Shown here one piece after another: positions 20,170 to 28,869 of a DNA stretch of 64,000 nt. The position numbers were made by a program, and so were the translations under genes. The notes beneath the pieces are model-generated. The model saw only the letters and a program-made list of their open reading frames with translations, was not told where the DNA came from and did no database searches. This DNA comes from Pseudoduganella armeniaca (GTDB lineage Bacteria > Pseudomonadota > Gammaproteobacteria > Burkholderiales > Burkholderiaceae_D): the NCBI RefSeq assembly GCF_003028855.1, contig NZ_CP028324.1:1-64000 (forward strand). The letters run 5' to 3'. Each line of letters opens with the position of its first letter. The stretch's first letter is position 1.

Positions 20170-20669
20170 GCCTGGCTCCCGGCGGTGCGGTGTTCGATGG
20201 CGAGACCCGCCGTTTTCGCGTCGCCGCCGCGCGCCACCACGTGGATGGCCTTGCGCACGCGGTTGTAGGTGCCGCAGCGGCAGATGTTCGTCATGGCCGC
20301 GTCGATATCGGCATCGGTGGGCTTCGGCTTTTCCTTCAACAGGGCGGCGGCCGCCATGATCATGCCGGACTGGCAGAAGCCGCATTGCGGCACGTCCAGC
20401 GCGGTCCACGCCTTCTGCACCGGATGCGAACCGTCCGGCGACAGCCCTTCGATCGTGACGATCTTCTGCGCCGCCGTGACGGTGGAGACGGGCCGCACGC
20501 AACTGCGTGTGGCCTCGCCGTCGATGTGCACGGTGCAGGCGCCGCATTGCGCGATGCCGCAGCCGTATTTCGTGCCCGTCAGGCCCAGTTGTTCGCGCAG
20601 TACCCACAGCAGCGGCGTGTCGTCCTCCGCCTCGAATTCACGTACCTGTCCGTTCACGTTCAGCTTCAT
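20166..20669 (-). CDS. [2Fe-2S] small subunit of molybdenum hydroxylase (IorA-like)
   Basis: The 167-residue protein carries two [2Fe-2S] clusters: a plant-ferredoxin type (YGCGIAQCGACTV, about 40-52, with RSCVRP near 62) and the helical type (QCGFCQSGM near 102 and ICRCGTYNR near 136). It transfers electrons from the molybdopterin subunit to an acceptor, perhaps the cytochromes encoded downstream. The ATG at 20669 has a GGGAGG ribosome site. It is the first gene of the operon running to 13.4 kb; an FNR-like box lies about 75 bp upstream. Confidence 0.93.
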   Translation of the reverse strand: MKLNVNGQVREFEAEDDTPLLWVLREQLGLTGTKYGCGIAQCGACTVHIDGEATRSCVRPVSTVTAAQKIVTIEGLSPDGSHPVQKAWTALDVPQCGFCQSGMIMAAAALLKEKPKPTDADIDAAMTNICRCGTYNRVRKAIHVVARGGDAKTAGLAIEHRTAGSQA

Positions 20670-20740
20670 GCTGTGCCTCCCTGGTGGCCGAGACGACGAT
20701 ATTACGCCGAAACAGGCGGCGTGTATTCGTTTGGACAATT

Positions 20741-20782
20741 TTGATCTGGGTCAAAGTTTTTGCTGCGCCGCATCACTACACT
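20741..20782 (+). promoter_or_regulatory. FNR/ANR-type promoter for ompW
   Basis: TTGATCTGGGTCAA (20741-20754) matches the FNR/CRP-type consensus TTGAT-N4-ATCAA at all but one position. A -10-like TACACT lies at 20777-20782. A start site about 7 bp after it would place the box centre at -41.5, the class II activation position. The box is also upstream of the divergent iorA-sox operon, which it could influence. Confidence 0.65.
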
Positions 20783-20823
20783 TCTTCTCGGCAACAAAAA
20801 CAACATGTGAAAGAGGAAGTGAA

Positions 20824-21434
20824 ATGAAAAAAGCAATCCTGGCAGTACTCGCCGTGTCGATGACCATGATCGCCGCCGGCGCCTCGGCACAAACTTCGCC
20901 ATGGCAGGTGCGTGCCCGTGCCGTCCACATCGATCCGGCCGACAAGTCCGATCCGGTCGCCGGCGTCGGCGCCTCGGACCGCATCGGCGTGTCCGACAAG
21001 ACCATTCCGGAAATCGACGTCTCCTATTTCTTCACCCCGAACATCGCCGCGGAACTGGTGCTGACCTACCCGCAAAAGCATGACGTGACCCTCGATGGCA
21101 AGACCATCGGCACGTTCAAGCACCTGCCCCTTCGTTGCTGGCCCAATATCACTTCATGCCGGGCGCGACGATCAGCCCTTACGTGGGCGCCGGTATCAAC
21201 TGGACCACGTTCTCCAAGAACCGCATCCTGAACGGCCAGGGCAGCCTGGAACACGACAGCTGGGGCCTGGCGCTGCAAGCGGGCTTCGACTACAAGCTGG
21301 ACCAGAACTGGTCGCTCAACGTGGACGTCAAGAAACTGCAGTTGCGCAGCGACGTGATGATCGCGGGTGTGAAAGCCAGCAAGGTGAAGGTCGATCCGGT
21401 ACTGTTCGGCGTCGGTGTCGGCTACCGCTTCTAA
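20824..21434 (+). pseudogene. ompW: OmpW family outer membrane protein, frameshifted
   Basis: OmpW proteins are small eight-stranded beta-barrels in the outer membrane that form hydrophobic channels. The gene starts at 20824 after an AGAGGAAG ribosome site and encodes a signal peptide (MKKAILAVLAVSMTMIAAGA) and strands up to GTFKHLP. After that the frame is lost: the rest (SLLAQYHFMPGATISPYVG to GVGVGYRF*) is intact one frame over, ending at 21434. The shift lies at a run of four C (21127-21130); five would restore a 203-residue OmpW. It is either a sequencing error, a pseudogene or a phase-variable tract. E. coli ompW is FNR-controlled, which agrees with the box upstream. Confidence 0.85.
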
Positions 21435-21458
21435 CCGTTTTTTACTCCAAGCCTTTTG

Positions 21459-21493
21459 CCTGCCCCGGGTCATGCCGGCGGCAGGTTTTTTTT
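21459..21493. terminator. Rho-independent terminator after ompW
   Basis: CCTGCC (21459-21464) pairs with GGCAGG (21480-21485) around an inner CCGG-N6-CCGG element and is followed by eight T. It ends ompW and overlaps the stop of the convergent DUF2244 gene. Confidence 0.85.
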
Positions 21494-21953
21494 ATTCCGC
21501 CAGCGCCTGCCGCAGCTCCCGCGCCAGCGCGCGCCGCTCGCCTTCCAGCAGATACAGCCCGACGTCCACCTTGACCTCCCCCGCGACCAGGCGGATCGGG
21601 TCGCGCCGCCGCGTCGGCGCCGTCACGCGCAGCCACGTTACGGGCAGGAGGTATTGCCGGCTGCGGCCGCCGCGCACCTGCTCCACCGTCAGGCGGCCCT
21701 GCTCCAGCACCAGGCGGTCGCAATCGGTCGCATGGCGGCTGTAGATGACGAAAGCCGCCGTCACGGCCGTCATTTCCAGCCCCGAGAACACGAGCACGTA
21801 GGGCGCGCCCTGCCAGGCGCAGGCCAGGCCGATCGCCAGCGACAGCGTCACCAGCACCGCCCAGGCCGCCACGGTCTGGCGCGGCGTCAGCGAGCAGTTA
21901 CGCTTGAGCAGCCATTCACGTCGTCCCATTGTCGATTGCCAATCGCGCTTCAC
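21492..21953 (-). CDS. DUF2244 membrane protein
   Basis: The 153-residue protein has the DUF2244 pattern: REWLLKRNCSLTPRQ near the N-terminus, two closely spaced membrane helices (about 27-47 and 51-70), and a cytosolic domain ending LLEGERRALARELRQAL. In other proteobacteria DUF2244 genes often lie near cytochrome oxidase clusters; here the gene stands alone between ompW and a chemoreceptor, so context gives no function. ATGs at 21953 and 21929 are both possible. Confidence 0.85.
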   Translation of the reverse strand: MKRDWQSTMGRREWLLKRNCSLTPRQTVAAWAVLVTLSLAIGLACAWQGAPYVLVFSGLEMTAVTAAFVIYSRHATDCDRLVLEQGRLTVEQVRGGRSRQYLLPVTWLRVTAPTRRRDPIRLVAGEVKVDVGLYLLEGERRALARELRQALAE

Positions 21954-22156
21954 GTGCTCCCCCGGGGTTCTCGTTCATTGTACGGCGGGATGCAAACCGC
22001 AACGTGAGCGGCTCGACAAGAATACGTTGTTCCCGTGAGACAACATCCGCTGAAATGCGTCCGCAGCGTGCGATGCCGGTCGCTTTTGATCAACAATGGA
22101 CGGGAGGGTGGCCCTTCCGAGCCCCCATTTCAATCATCACATCAAGTGGGGAAGAC

Positions 22157-23854
22157 ATGTCTCTCGCCAACCTCCGGATCGGTGCCCGTCTCGGGCTCGG
22201 TTTCGCCACCGTGCTCGTGCTGCTGGTGGCCATCATCGCCCTCGCCCTGACCTCGCTGGCCCGCATCGGCCAGCGCACGGACGACATCGTGCACGACAAG
22301 AACGTCAAGCTGGCCGCGGCCAACACGATGGTCGACAATATCCGCAACATCACGCTGTCGCTGACGACCATCATGGTCACGCCCAGCACCGAGGCGATGA
22401 ACGCCGAGCTGGCCAAGGTTGCCGAGGCGCGCAAGCGCTATGGCGCCGCCAAGGCCGAGCTGGTCAAGCGCCTGACGACCGACAAGGAGAAGGCGCTGAT
22501 GGCGACCGTCGACAAGCTGCTGTCGGAAGGCGCCGTCAAGAACAACAAGCTGATCGAACTGCGCAAGGAAGGCGAGGTGCAGGACGGTACCGACTACCTG
22601 CTGAAGGAAGCCGCGCCCAGCCTGACGGGCGTGCTGGCCGCGATGGACGAGCTGATCGCCTACGAGGCCGCGCAGGCCAACACGGCCGGCGAGGAAGCCA
22701 CCGCGTTGTACGGCAGCACGCAGACACTGATGCTGGTGCTGGGCGCCATCGCGCTGCTGGCCGGCTGCGCCGTCGCCTACCTCGTCACGCGCTCGATCAC
22801 GCAGCCGCTGGGCGAGGCGCTCAAGGTGGCCGAAACCGTCGCCGGCGGCGACCTCTCCTCCACCATCGTTTCCGACCGCAAGGACGAGACGGGCCGCCTG
22901 CTGCAGGCGCTGAAGGGCATGAACGACGCGCTGCTGAACGTGGTCACGCAGGTGCGCGGCGGCACGGAAGCCATCGGCACCGCCTCGCGCGAGATCGCGG
23001 CGGGGAATATGGACCTGTCGTCCCGCACGGAAGAGCAGGCCAGCTCGCTGGAGGAGACGGCGTCGTCGATGGAAGAGCTGACCTCCACCGTGCGCCAGAA
23101 CGCCGACAATGCGTTGCAAGCGAACGAACTGGCACGCAGCGCGTCGCAAGTGGCCGTCAAGGGCGGCGCCATTGTCTCCCAGGTGGTGGAGACGATGGGC
23201 ACGATCAATACGTCGTCGCGCAAGATCGTCGACATCATCGCCGTCATCGACGGCATCGCCTTCCAGACCAATATCCTGGCGCTGAACGCGGCCGTCGAGG
23301 CGGCGCGCGCGGGCGAGCAGGGGCGCGGCTTCGCCGTCGTCGCCAACGAGGTGCGCGGACTGGCGCAACGCTCGGCCGCCGCCGCGCGCGAGATCAAGGA
23401 GTTGATCACGGCCTCGGTGGCCAGCGTGGACGAAGGCTCGCGCCTCGTCAACGATGCCGGCCAGACGATGGGCGACATCGTGCAGAGCATCCAGCGCGTC
23501 ACCGACATCATGGGCGACATCGCCTCGGCCAGCCAGGAACAGACGATGGGCATCGGCCAGATCAACACGGCCATCACGCAGATGGACGAGGTAACGCAGC
23601 AGAATGCCGCGCTGGTCGAGGAAGCGGCGGCCGCGTCGCAGAGCATGCAGGAGCAGGCGGCGCATTTGGCGCAGGTGGTGGCGTTCTTCCGGACCGGTGG
23701 TGTCGTGGCGGCGCCGGTGGCGGTCGAGCAGCGTGCCGTGAAGCCGGCGGTGACGGCGCGGCCGGTGGCAGTTGCCGCCAAGCCGGCGGTGGCGAAGAAG
23801 CCGGCAGTAGTCAAGGCCGCGGCGAAATCGGCGGATGAGTGGGAAGAGTTTTGA
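22157..23854 (+). CDS. Methyl-accepting chemotaxis protein
   Basis: The 565-residue chemoreceptor has an N-terminal membrane helix (about 11-33), a periplasmic four-helix-type sensor (about 35-190), a second membrane helix (about 192-214), a HAMP domain (about 216-268) and a cytoplasmic signalling hairpin whose tip contains IAFQTNILALNAAVEAARAG (about 370-390). After an Ala/Val/Pro/Lys-rich linker it ends in DEWEEF, which fits the xWxxF tether used to bind CheR and CheB. The ATG at 22157 is chosen because it starts the first helix. Ligand unknown. No che operon adjoins it, but a CheR/CheB pair lies 4 kb away on the other strand. Confidence 0.95.
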   Translation: MSLANLRIGARLGLGFATVLVLLVAIIALALTSLARIGQRTDDIVHDKNVKLAAANTMVDNIRNITLSLTTIMVTPSTEAMNAELAKVAEARKRYGAAKAELVKRLTTDKEKALMATVDKLLSEGAVKNNKLIELRKEGEVQDGTDYLLKEAAPSLTGVLAAMDELIAYEAAQANTAGEEATALYGSTQTLMLVLGAIALLAGCAVAYLVTRSITQPLGEALKVAETVAGGDLSSTIVSDRKDETGRLLQALKGMNDALLNVVTQVRGGTEAIGTASREIAAGNMDLSSRTEEQASSLEETASSMEELTSTVRQNADNALQANELARSASQVAVKGGAIVSQVVETMGTINTSSRKIVDIIAVIDGIAFQTNILALNAAVEAARAGEQGRGFAVVANEVRGLAQRSAAAAREIKELITASVASVDEGSRLVNDAGQTMGDIVQSIQRVTDIMGDIASASQEQTMGIGQINTAITQMDEVTQQNAALVEEAAAASQSMQEQAAHLAQVVAFFRTGGVVAAPVAVEQRAVKPAVTARPVAVAAKPAVAKKPAVVKAAAKSADEWEEF

Positions 23855-23870
23855 GGCTTAAGTAACCCGC

Positions 23871-23924
23871 GGGGACAGGCACCTGTCTCGGGGCGTTACC
23901 GCCCCGAGACAGGTGCCTGTCCCC
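23871..23924. repeat. Long perfect hairpin, copy 1 of a repeat family
   Basis: Two 25-bp arms (23871-23895 and 23900-23924) are perfectly complementary around a TTAC loop; the left arm begins GGGGACAGGCACCTGTC. ACCC and GGGT flank it. It lies between the convergent MCP and small-protein genes. There is no T-tract. Copies 3 and 4 share GACAGGCACC. Confidence 0.9.
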
Positions 23925-23936
23925 ATGGGTCTTGCT

Positions 23937-24191
23937 TCACGTTTTGATGTGCAGGCAGTGATCCGGCACCGGCACCGGCGGTCCCTGTTCCGACACCAGC
24001 CAGCCCGGCAGCCGTTCGCGCAGCCTTTCGATCTCGCAGGGATCGAAATCCACCAGCATCGTCTTGCCGTCGCGATTCACCACCCGGGCCTGCTCGAACG
24101 CGCGCACCACGCCTTCCGCCTGGTCGGCGGACAACGTGGCATCTCTCGTTTGGCGGATCAACAGGCGGCGCATCGTTCCAGTGTAGTCCAT
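23937..24191 (-). CDS. Small protein beside protease, possible propeptide-like inhibitor
   Basis: This 84-residue product has no signal peptide. It reads as a compact alpha/beta domain: RRLLIRQTRDATL, then an acidic helix (SADQAEGVVRAFEQARVV), a strand (KTMLVDFD), a second helix (PCEIERLRERLPG) and a tail strand ending in PPVPVPDHCLHIKT. The strand-helix-strand pattern and the ERLRERLPGWLV stretch resemble inhibitor I9/propeptide domains of subtilisins, here as a separate gene 14 bp after the subtilisin-like gene. That relationship is my inference from shape and position. It is the last gene of the signalling operon. Confidence 0.6.
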   Translation of the reverse strand: MDYTGTMRRLLIRQTRDATLSADQAEGVVRAFEQARVVNRDGKTMLVDFDPCEIERLRERLPGWLVSEQGPPVPVPDHCLHIKT

Positions 24192-24205
24192 CGCCGCCCC
24201 GCGCG

Positions 24206-26235
24206 TCACTGCATCGTATGCGGCGTGTGCGGCGCCAGCATGCCCAGCCCCTCGAACGTGCGCTCGAAGCCCAGGGTGCCGGCGGCGGCGTTCACGAGGC
24301 GCAACATCTCGACGGCGCGGCGGCTGTCGCGCGGCATTGCCAGCACGTCCGGGTGGCAGGCCAAGAGTGCCGCCGCCACGCCCGTCACGGCCGGGCAGGC
24401 CATCGACGTGCCGCTCATCACGGCATAAGCGCCACCGGGCACCGTCGAGACGATGCCGACCCCGGGTCCCGTCAGGTCCACCTCCTCCCCCACGTTGGAA
24501 AAGCCGGCCACGAATACGGCCGCGTCGTCGCGGGCGAACGGCGCCAGCACGTCCAGCGCTTCGGACGACTCGGCAGGGAAGGTGCCGGTGTGGCCGACGG
24601 CCGATACCGCCACCGCTTCCGGCCAGCGGGCCGGGTAGCTGACCGGCCCGCGGCCGTCGTTGCCGGTGGCGACAATGCACAGCGTGCCCTTGTCGAACGC
24701 GTCCTTGATCGCCTCGCGCACGGCTTCGTCGCGGGTGGAGCCGCCCAGGCTCAGGTTGAGCAGGTCGCAGCCGTCGGCCACGCCACGGTCGATGGCGCGT
24801 ACGATGTCGTAGTTGGTGGCACCCGTGCCGCCGTTGGGGAACACGCGATAGCTCATCAGCCGTACGCCTGGGGCCACGCCGCGCTTGCCCGACGGTGGCC
24901 GGCCCGGCTGGCGATGATGCCGGCGACATGGCTGCCATGGTCGCCGTCGATGGCGGCCGGCCCGGCGCCGCCGGCGTCGTTCTCGGCCACGACGAAAGCC
25001 GCGCCACCCGCCACCACCAGGTCCGGATGGCTGTCGTCCACGCCGGTGTCGATGACGCCCACCGTGACGCCAGCGCCGGCATGGTCGGAGGCGCCGCCAT
25101 ACAGCTTGGCCAGGAAGTCCGGCGCGCCCAGGTCGATCGGCTGCAACGCCAGCGTCTCGCCCTTGCGCAGCGTGACGTCGCGCCGCAGCAGGCCCCAGTA
25201 GCCGGCCGGGCCATACACGAGCAGCGCCTGCAGGGGCACGCCCGGTTGCAGGTCCAGCTTGGCCATGCCGCTGGCGTCGCTCAGGCTTTCGGCACCGGCG
25301 CGCTGGGCGAAATCGGTAAACGCGATCACGCGCGCGCCGGCCACCGGCACCGGCTTGCCGGCCGTGCCGGCACGCACCACCTGCACCGTCAGCGCCAGCG
25401 CCGTGCCGACGGCGGCGGCCGCATTGCCCGGCCCTTTCGCCACCTCCAGCATGGGCCGGCGCGTCAGTTCATAAAACACCAGCGGCAGCACGCGCACGCC
25501 GGGCGCGCGCGCCTTCAGCTGCAGCACGTCGTCGCTGGTCAGCGCGGCCAGCTTCGGCCCGTCCGCATGGGTCGAGTGCAGGATCTGTGGCGTCGCCACG
25601 TTGGCCGACTGCAGCGTGCCGATCGTCGAGGCGACCCGCGCCATCGTGCTCGATGCGGCCGCCGCGGGCGGACCTTCCGGCTGCACGGCTTCCCCGATCT
25701 CGGCCATGTCGGGCGAGCGCAGGCCGCGCAAGGGCATCAGCACGTATTGCGCCGCTTCCCAGGCACGCGTGTGGAAATCGGCCAGGCGGTAGCGCCCGGC
25801 CAGGACGCCGGCCGGGGCACCGGCGTCGCAGGCGTCCTTCAGCCGCCGTGCGGAAGCCACGATGGCATCGCCTTCGCCGCGCAGCACATCCTGGAAGAAG
25901 TCGAGCAGCGCGTCGATCAGGGCGATGCGCGCGGCCAGCGAGCCGCAGCGCGCGCTGGCTGTCATGACGTAATCGATGGCGTCGTTGACTTGCGCGGCCG
26001 TCACGCGCGGCTGGCCAGGCGCCAGCGCGATATCGGGACCGCCGTCCAGCCAGGCCGACAGGTTCAGCAGGCTGTGCGTGCGACGCAGGATCTGGCGCTG
26101 TTCCGGGAAGGTGGTGTTGTCGGCCACCGCGTCGCAGAATGCGCCCGCCAGTTCGACCAGGCGGCCGACGGCATGCTGCAGCGCGCGCGCGTCGATGACG
26201 TCGCCCGCGCGGGCCGGCTCCAGCGGCTCGCCCAC
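24206..26235 (-). pseudogene. S8 (subtilisin-like) serine peptidase, frameshifted
   Basis: From a GTG at 26235 (GGAGG ribosome site, one base after the kinase stop) a frame runs to 24856 with an unassigned N-terminal part of about 365 residues, then the catalytic Asp (VIDTGVD, about 395) and His (DGDHGSHVAGI, about 435). The remainder continues in another frame from about 24900 to 24206 with the oxyanion Asn (VATGNDG) and catalytic Ser (SGTSMACPA). All triad residues are present, so a single-base loss in the GC-rich stretch around 24880-24912 splits an otherwise complete protease of about 675 residues. No signal peptide is visible, suggesting a cytoplasmic role or special export. It is co-oriented and coupled with the upstream signalling genes. 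Confidence 0.82.
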
Positions 26236-26236
26236 C

Positions 26237-27436
26237 TCAAGCCTCCGCGGTCTCGCCGCGTGGCAGCGTCAGCGTGAACACCGATCCTTCGCCCGGCTTG
26301 CTGTGCACCGTCAACGTGCCCTGGTGTGCCTCGGCCAGCTGGCGCGAGATATACAGCCCCAGCCCCAGGCCGGACGGCACGCCGTTGCCCTGGCCCCGCT
26401 CGTACGGCAGGAAGATCCGCTGTTGCATGTCCTCGGCGATGCCGGGACCCTGGTCGATCACGTCGATGCGGGCCTCGGCCTCGGTAGCGGTCAGGCGTAC
26501 CTGCACCGGCTTGCCGCCGCCGTAGCGCAGGCCGTTGGTCAGCAGGTTGACGATCACCTGCTCGATGCGGAACTCGTCCCAGCAGCCTTGTACGGCTTCC
26601 GGTGCGTCCAGCTCGAACGTGGTGCCGGCATCGGCGGCCTGGCGCGCCAGGTCGCTCGTCAGGCGCTGCAGGATGTTGCGCAGCTCGGTCGAGCAGGGGC
26701 GGATCGACAGCACGCCGCTGCGGATGCGCGAGACGTCCAGCATGTCGTCGATCAGCCGGATCATGGCCTGGATCTGGCGGCCGTCGCGCGCCACCATGCC
26801 GGCCAGCTGCTCCGGCCCGAACGCTTCGAGGTTGCCCCGATCCAGCTGCATCTTGCGCATCTGCGTTTCCAGGAACAGCGTGTTGAGTGGGGTGCGCAGC
26901 TCGTGCGCCACCATCGACATGAATTCGTCGCGCATGCGCAGCGCGTAGCGCATCTCTTCCTGCGCGGCGCGCAGCTCGTTCATCGTGGCCTGCTGTTCTT
27001 CCACGCGACGGCGAATTTCCATGCGCTGGCAATGCAGGTCGACGAACACGTTGACCTTGCTGCGCACCGCGTCCGGATCGAGCGGCTTGTAGAGGAAATC
27101 GACGGCGCCCGTCTCGTAGCCCTTGAAGGCGTAGTTCAATTCCTTGCCGGCGGCGCTGACGAAGACGATCGGGATGTGGCGCGTCTTGTCGGTGCCGCGC
27201 ATCAGTTCGGCCAGCTCGAAGCCGTCCATGCCGGGCATCTGCACGTCCAGGATCGCCAGCGCGAAATCGTGCTCCAGCAGCAGCGCCAGCGCTTCCTCGC
27301 CCGAGGTGGCCTGGTAGACGACGCGGTCGTCGGCGCGGATGACGGCGTTCAGGGCGCGCAGGTTCTCCGCCAGGTCGTCCACGATCAGGAGTTTCGTCGC
27401 CTCGCGCGTGGTGCCCTGGTTGGCCATAGTGTTCAT
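26237..27436 (-). CDS. Receiver-histidine kinase hybrid
   Basis: This 399-residue cytosolic protein has an N-terminal receiver domain (LLIVDDLAENL about 16-26; phospho-acceptor Asp in LAILDVQMPGMDG about 64; Lys in YKPLD about 117), a coiled-coil linker, a HisKA domain with MVAHELRTPLN (His about 176) and an HATPase domain with NLLTNGLRYGG (N-box about 294) and DQGPGIAEDM and GLGLGLYISRQLAEAH (G-boxes). No membrane segment is present, so input arrives through the receiver. Its start overlaps cheB as ATGA, so it probably acts with the CheB, CheR and hybrid kinase of the same operon. Confidence 0.93.
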   Translation of the reverse strand: MNTMANQGTTREATKLLIVDDLAENLRALNAVIRADDRVVYQATSGEEALALLLEHDFALAILDVQMPGMDGFELAELMRGTDKTRHIPIVFVSAAGKELNYAFKGYETGAVDFLYKPLDPDAVRSKVNVFVDLHCQRMEIRRRVEEQQATMNELRAAQEEMRYALRMRDEFMSMVAHELRTPLNTLFLETQMRKMQLDRGNLEAFGPEQLAGMVARDGRQIQAMIRLIDDMLDVSRIRSGVLSIRPCSTELRNILQRLTSDLARQAADAGTTFELDAPEAVQGCWDEFRIEQVIVNLLTNGLRYGGGKPVQVRLTATEAEARIDVIDQGPGIAEDMQQRIFLPYERGQGNGVPSGLGLGLYISRQLAEAHQGTLTVHSKPGEGSVFTLTLPRGETAEA

Positions 27437-28038
27437 TGTCTCTTCTCCAACATCGTCAGCAGGCTGCGTATCTCCTGCAGGGTCAGCACCAGGTCCGGCT
27501 GGCGCAACCTGATCGCTTCATTCGGCATCACGGCCACCTGCGCCTCGGCCGGGTCCTGCACCACCGTCAGGCCACCGGCCGCGCCGATGGCCGCCAGGCC
27601 CGCGGCGCCATCCTGGTTGGCGCCCGTCAGCAGGATACCCACCAGCTGGTCGCCATACACGTCCGCGGCCGACTGCATCGTCAGGTCGATCGCGGGCCGG
27701 GCGAAGTGCACCGGCTCCTCCTGGCTCAGCGAAAACACGCCGCCTTCCTCCACCGAGAGGTGGTAGCCGGCCGGAGCGAAATACAGGGTTCCTGGCTGCA
27801 GCTCGTCCTTGTCGGCCGCTTCCAGCACCCGCAGCGCGAGACGCTGCTGGAACACCTCGGCCAACTGGTTCTGGCGCCCCTTCATCACGTGCAGCACGGT
27901 CACCACGGGATAAGGATAATCCTTCGGCAGGCCGGGCAGGATCTCGAGCAGCGCGTTGACGCCGCCGGCGGACGCGCCGATCACGATGGCCGCGAACTCG
28001 CGCCCCTGGAGCAGTACCTGCAGCGCCGTCGTGTCCAT
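27433..28038 (-). CDS. Stand-alone CheB-type protein-glutamate methylesterase
   Basis: CheB removes methyl groups from receptor glutamates. This 201-residue protein is only the catalytic domain; the usual N-terminal receiver is missing. The active site is present: Ser in IGASAGGVNAL (about 21), His in VLHVMKGRQNQ (about 48) and Asp in LTGANQDGAAGL (about 143). The ATG at 28038 shares its A with the cheR stop (TGATG). A receiverless CheB in an operon with CheR and kinases is typical of non-chemotaxis phospho-signalling modules. Confidence 0.9.
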   Translation of the reverse strand: MDTTALQVLLQGREFAAIVIGASAGGVNALLEILPGLPKDYPYPVVTVLHVMKGRQNQLAEVFQQRLALRVLEAADKDELQPGTLYFAPAGYHLSVEEGGVFSLSQEEPVHFARPAIDLTMQSAADVYGDQLVGILLTGANQDGAAGLAAIGAAGGLTVVQDPAEAQVAVMPNEAIRLRQPDLVLTLQEIRSLLTMLEKRQ

Positions 28039-28868
28039 CACAGCTTCCTGAACAGCCGTTCGCGCTTGACGATCGGCTCGAAGCGCGGGCCGTAGCTGGA
28101 GAAGTCGATGCTCTCCTTGCTGCCCAGGCCCAGGAAGCCCCGATGGCACAGCGACTCATGGAACAGGCCCAGGGCCCGCTCCTGCAGTTTCTTCTTAAAA
28201 TAGATCATCACATTGCGGCAGCTGATGAATTGCGTTTCGGCGAACACCGTGTCGGTGGCCAGGCTGTGGTCGGCGAACGTGACGTTTTCCGCCAGCGAGC
28301 GGTCGAACAGCGCCGCGTTGTAGGCGGCCGTGTAGTAGTCCGAGAACGCGCGCTTGCCGCCGGCGGCCTGGTAGTTCTCCGTGTAGGCGCGCATGCTCTC
28401 GAGCGGGAACACACCTTTTTTCGCCTTTTCCAGCGACTGCGGATTGATGTCGGTGGCGTAGATGATGCTGCGTTCGAGCAGGCCCTCTTCCTTCAGCAGG
28501 ATGGCCAAGGAATACACTTCCTCGCCCGTGCTGCAGCCGGCCACCCAGATCTTCAGCGACGGGTAGGTGGACAGCACCGGCATCACGTGCTCGCGCAGCG
28601 CCGCATAATACGTCGGGTCGCGGAACATCTCGGTGACGGGAATCGTCAGGTACTGCAGCAGCTCGGAAAACGCGGCCGGCTCGTGCAGCACGCGCGATTG
28701 CAGCTGCGAGATCGTGTCGCAGCCCATTTCGCGCATCGCATGCAGCACGCGCCGCTTCTGCGACGCGCCAGTGTAGTCGCGAAAGTCGTAGCTGTATTTC
28801 AGGTAGATCGCCTCCATCAGCATTCGCAGCTCGATGTCGGTATCGCTGTGCTGTGGGCGCGGGTGCAT
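28038..28868 (-). CDS. CheR-type protein-glutamate methyltransferase
   Basis: The 276-residue enzyme uses S-adenosylmethionine to methylate glutamates, classically on chemoreceptors. It has the small N-terminal helical domain with YTGASQKRRVLHAM (about 32-46) and the Rossmann domain with PVTEMFRDP (about 77), WVAGCSTGEEVYSLA (SAM motif, about 108-122), ATDINPQSL (about 138) and FISCRNVMIYF (about 214). It starts one base after the hybrid kinase stop. It could act on the window's own chemoreceptor or on proteins of the kinase module. Confidence 0.93.
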   Translation of the reverse strand: MHPRPQHSDTDIELRMLMEAIYLKYSYDFRDYTGASQKRRVLHAMREMGCDTISQLQSRVLHEPAAFSELLQYLTIPVTEMFRDPTYYAALREHVMPVLSTYPSLKIWVAGCSTGEEVYSLAILLKEEGLLERSIIYATDINPQSLEKAKKGVFPLESMRAYTENYQAAGGKRAFSDYYTAAYNAALFDRSLAENVTFADHSLATDTVFAETQFISCRNVMIYFKKKLQERALGLFHESLCHRGFLGLGSKESIDFSSYGPRFEPIVKRERLFRKL

Positions 28869-28869
28869 G

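Noticed and set aside
17623..20268. 881-codon plus-strand frame over iorB/soxX
   Set aside because: Shadow of the molybdenum hydroxylase and SoxX genes, with low-complexity Arg-rich translation.
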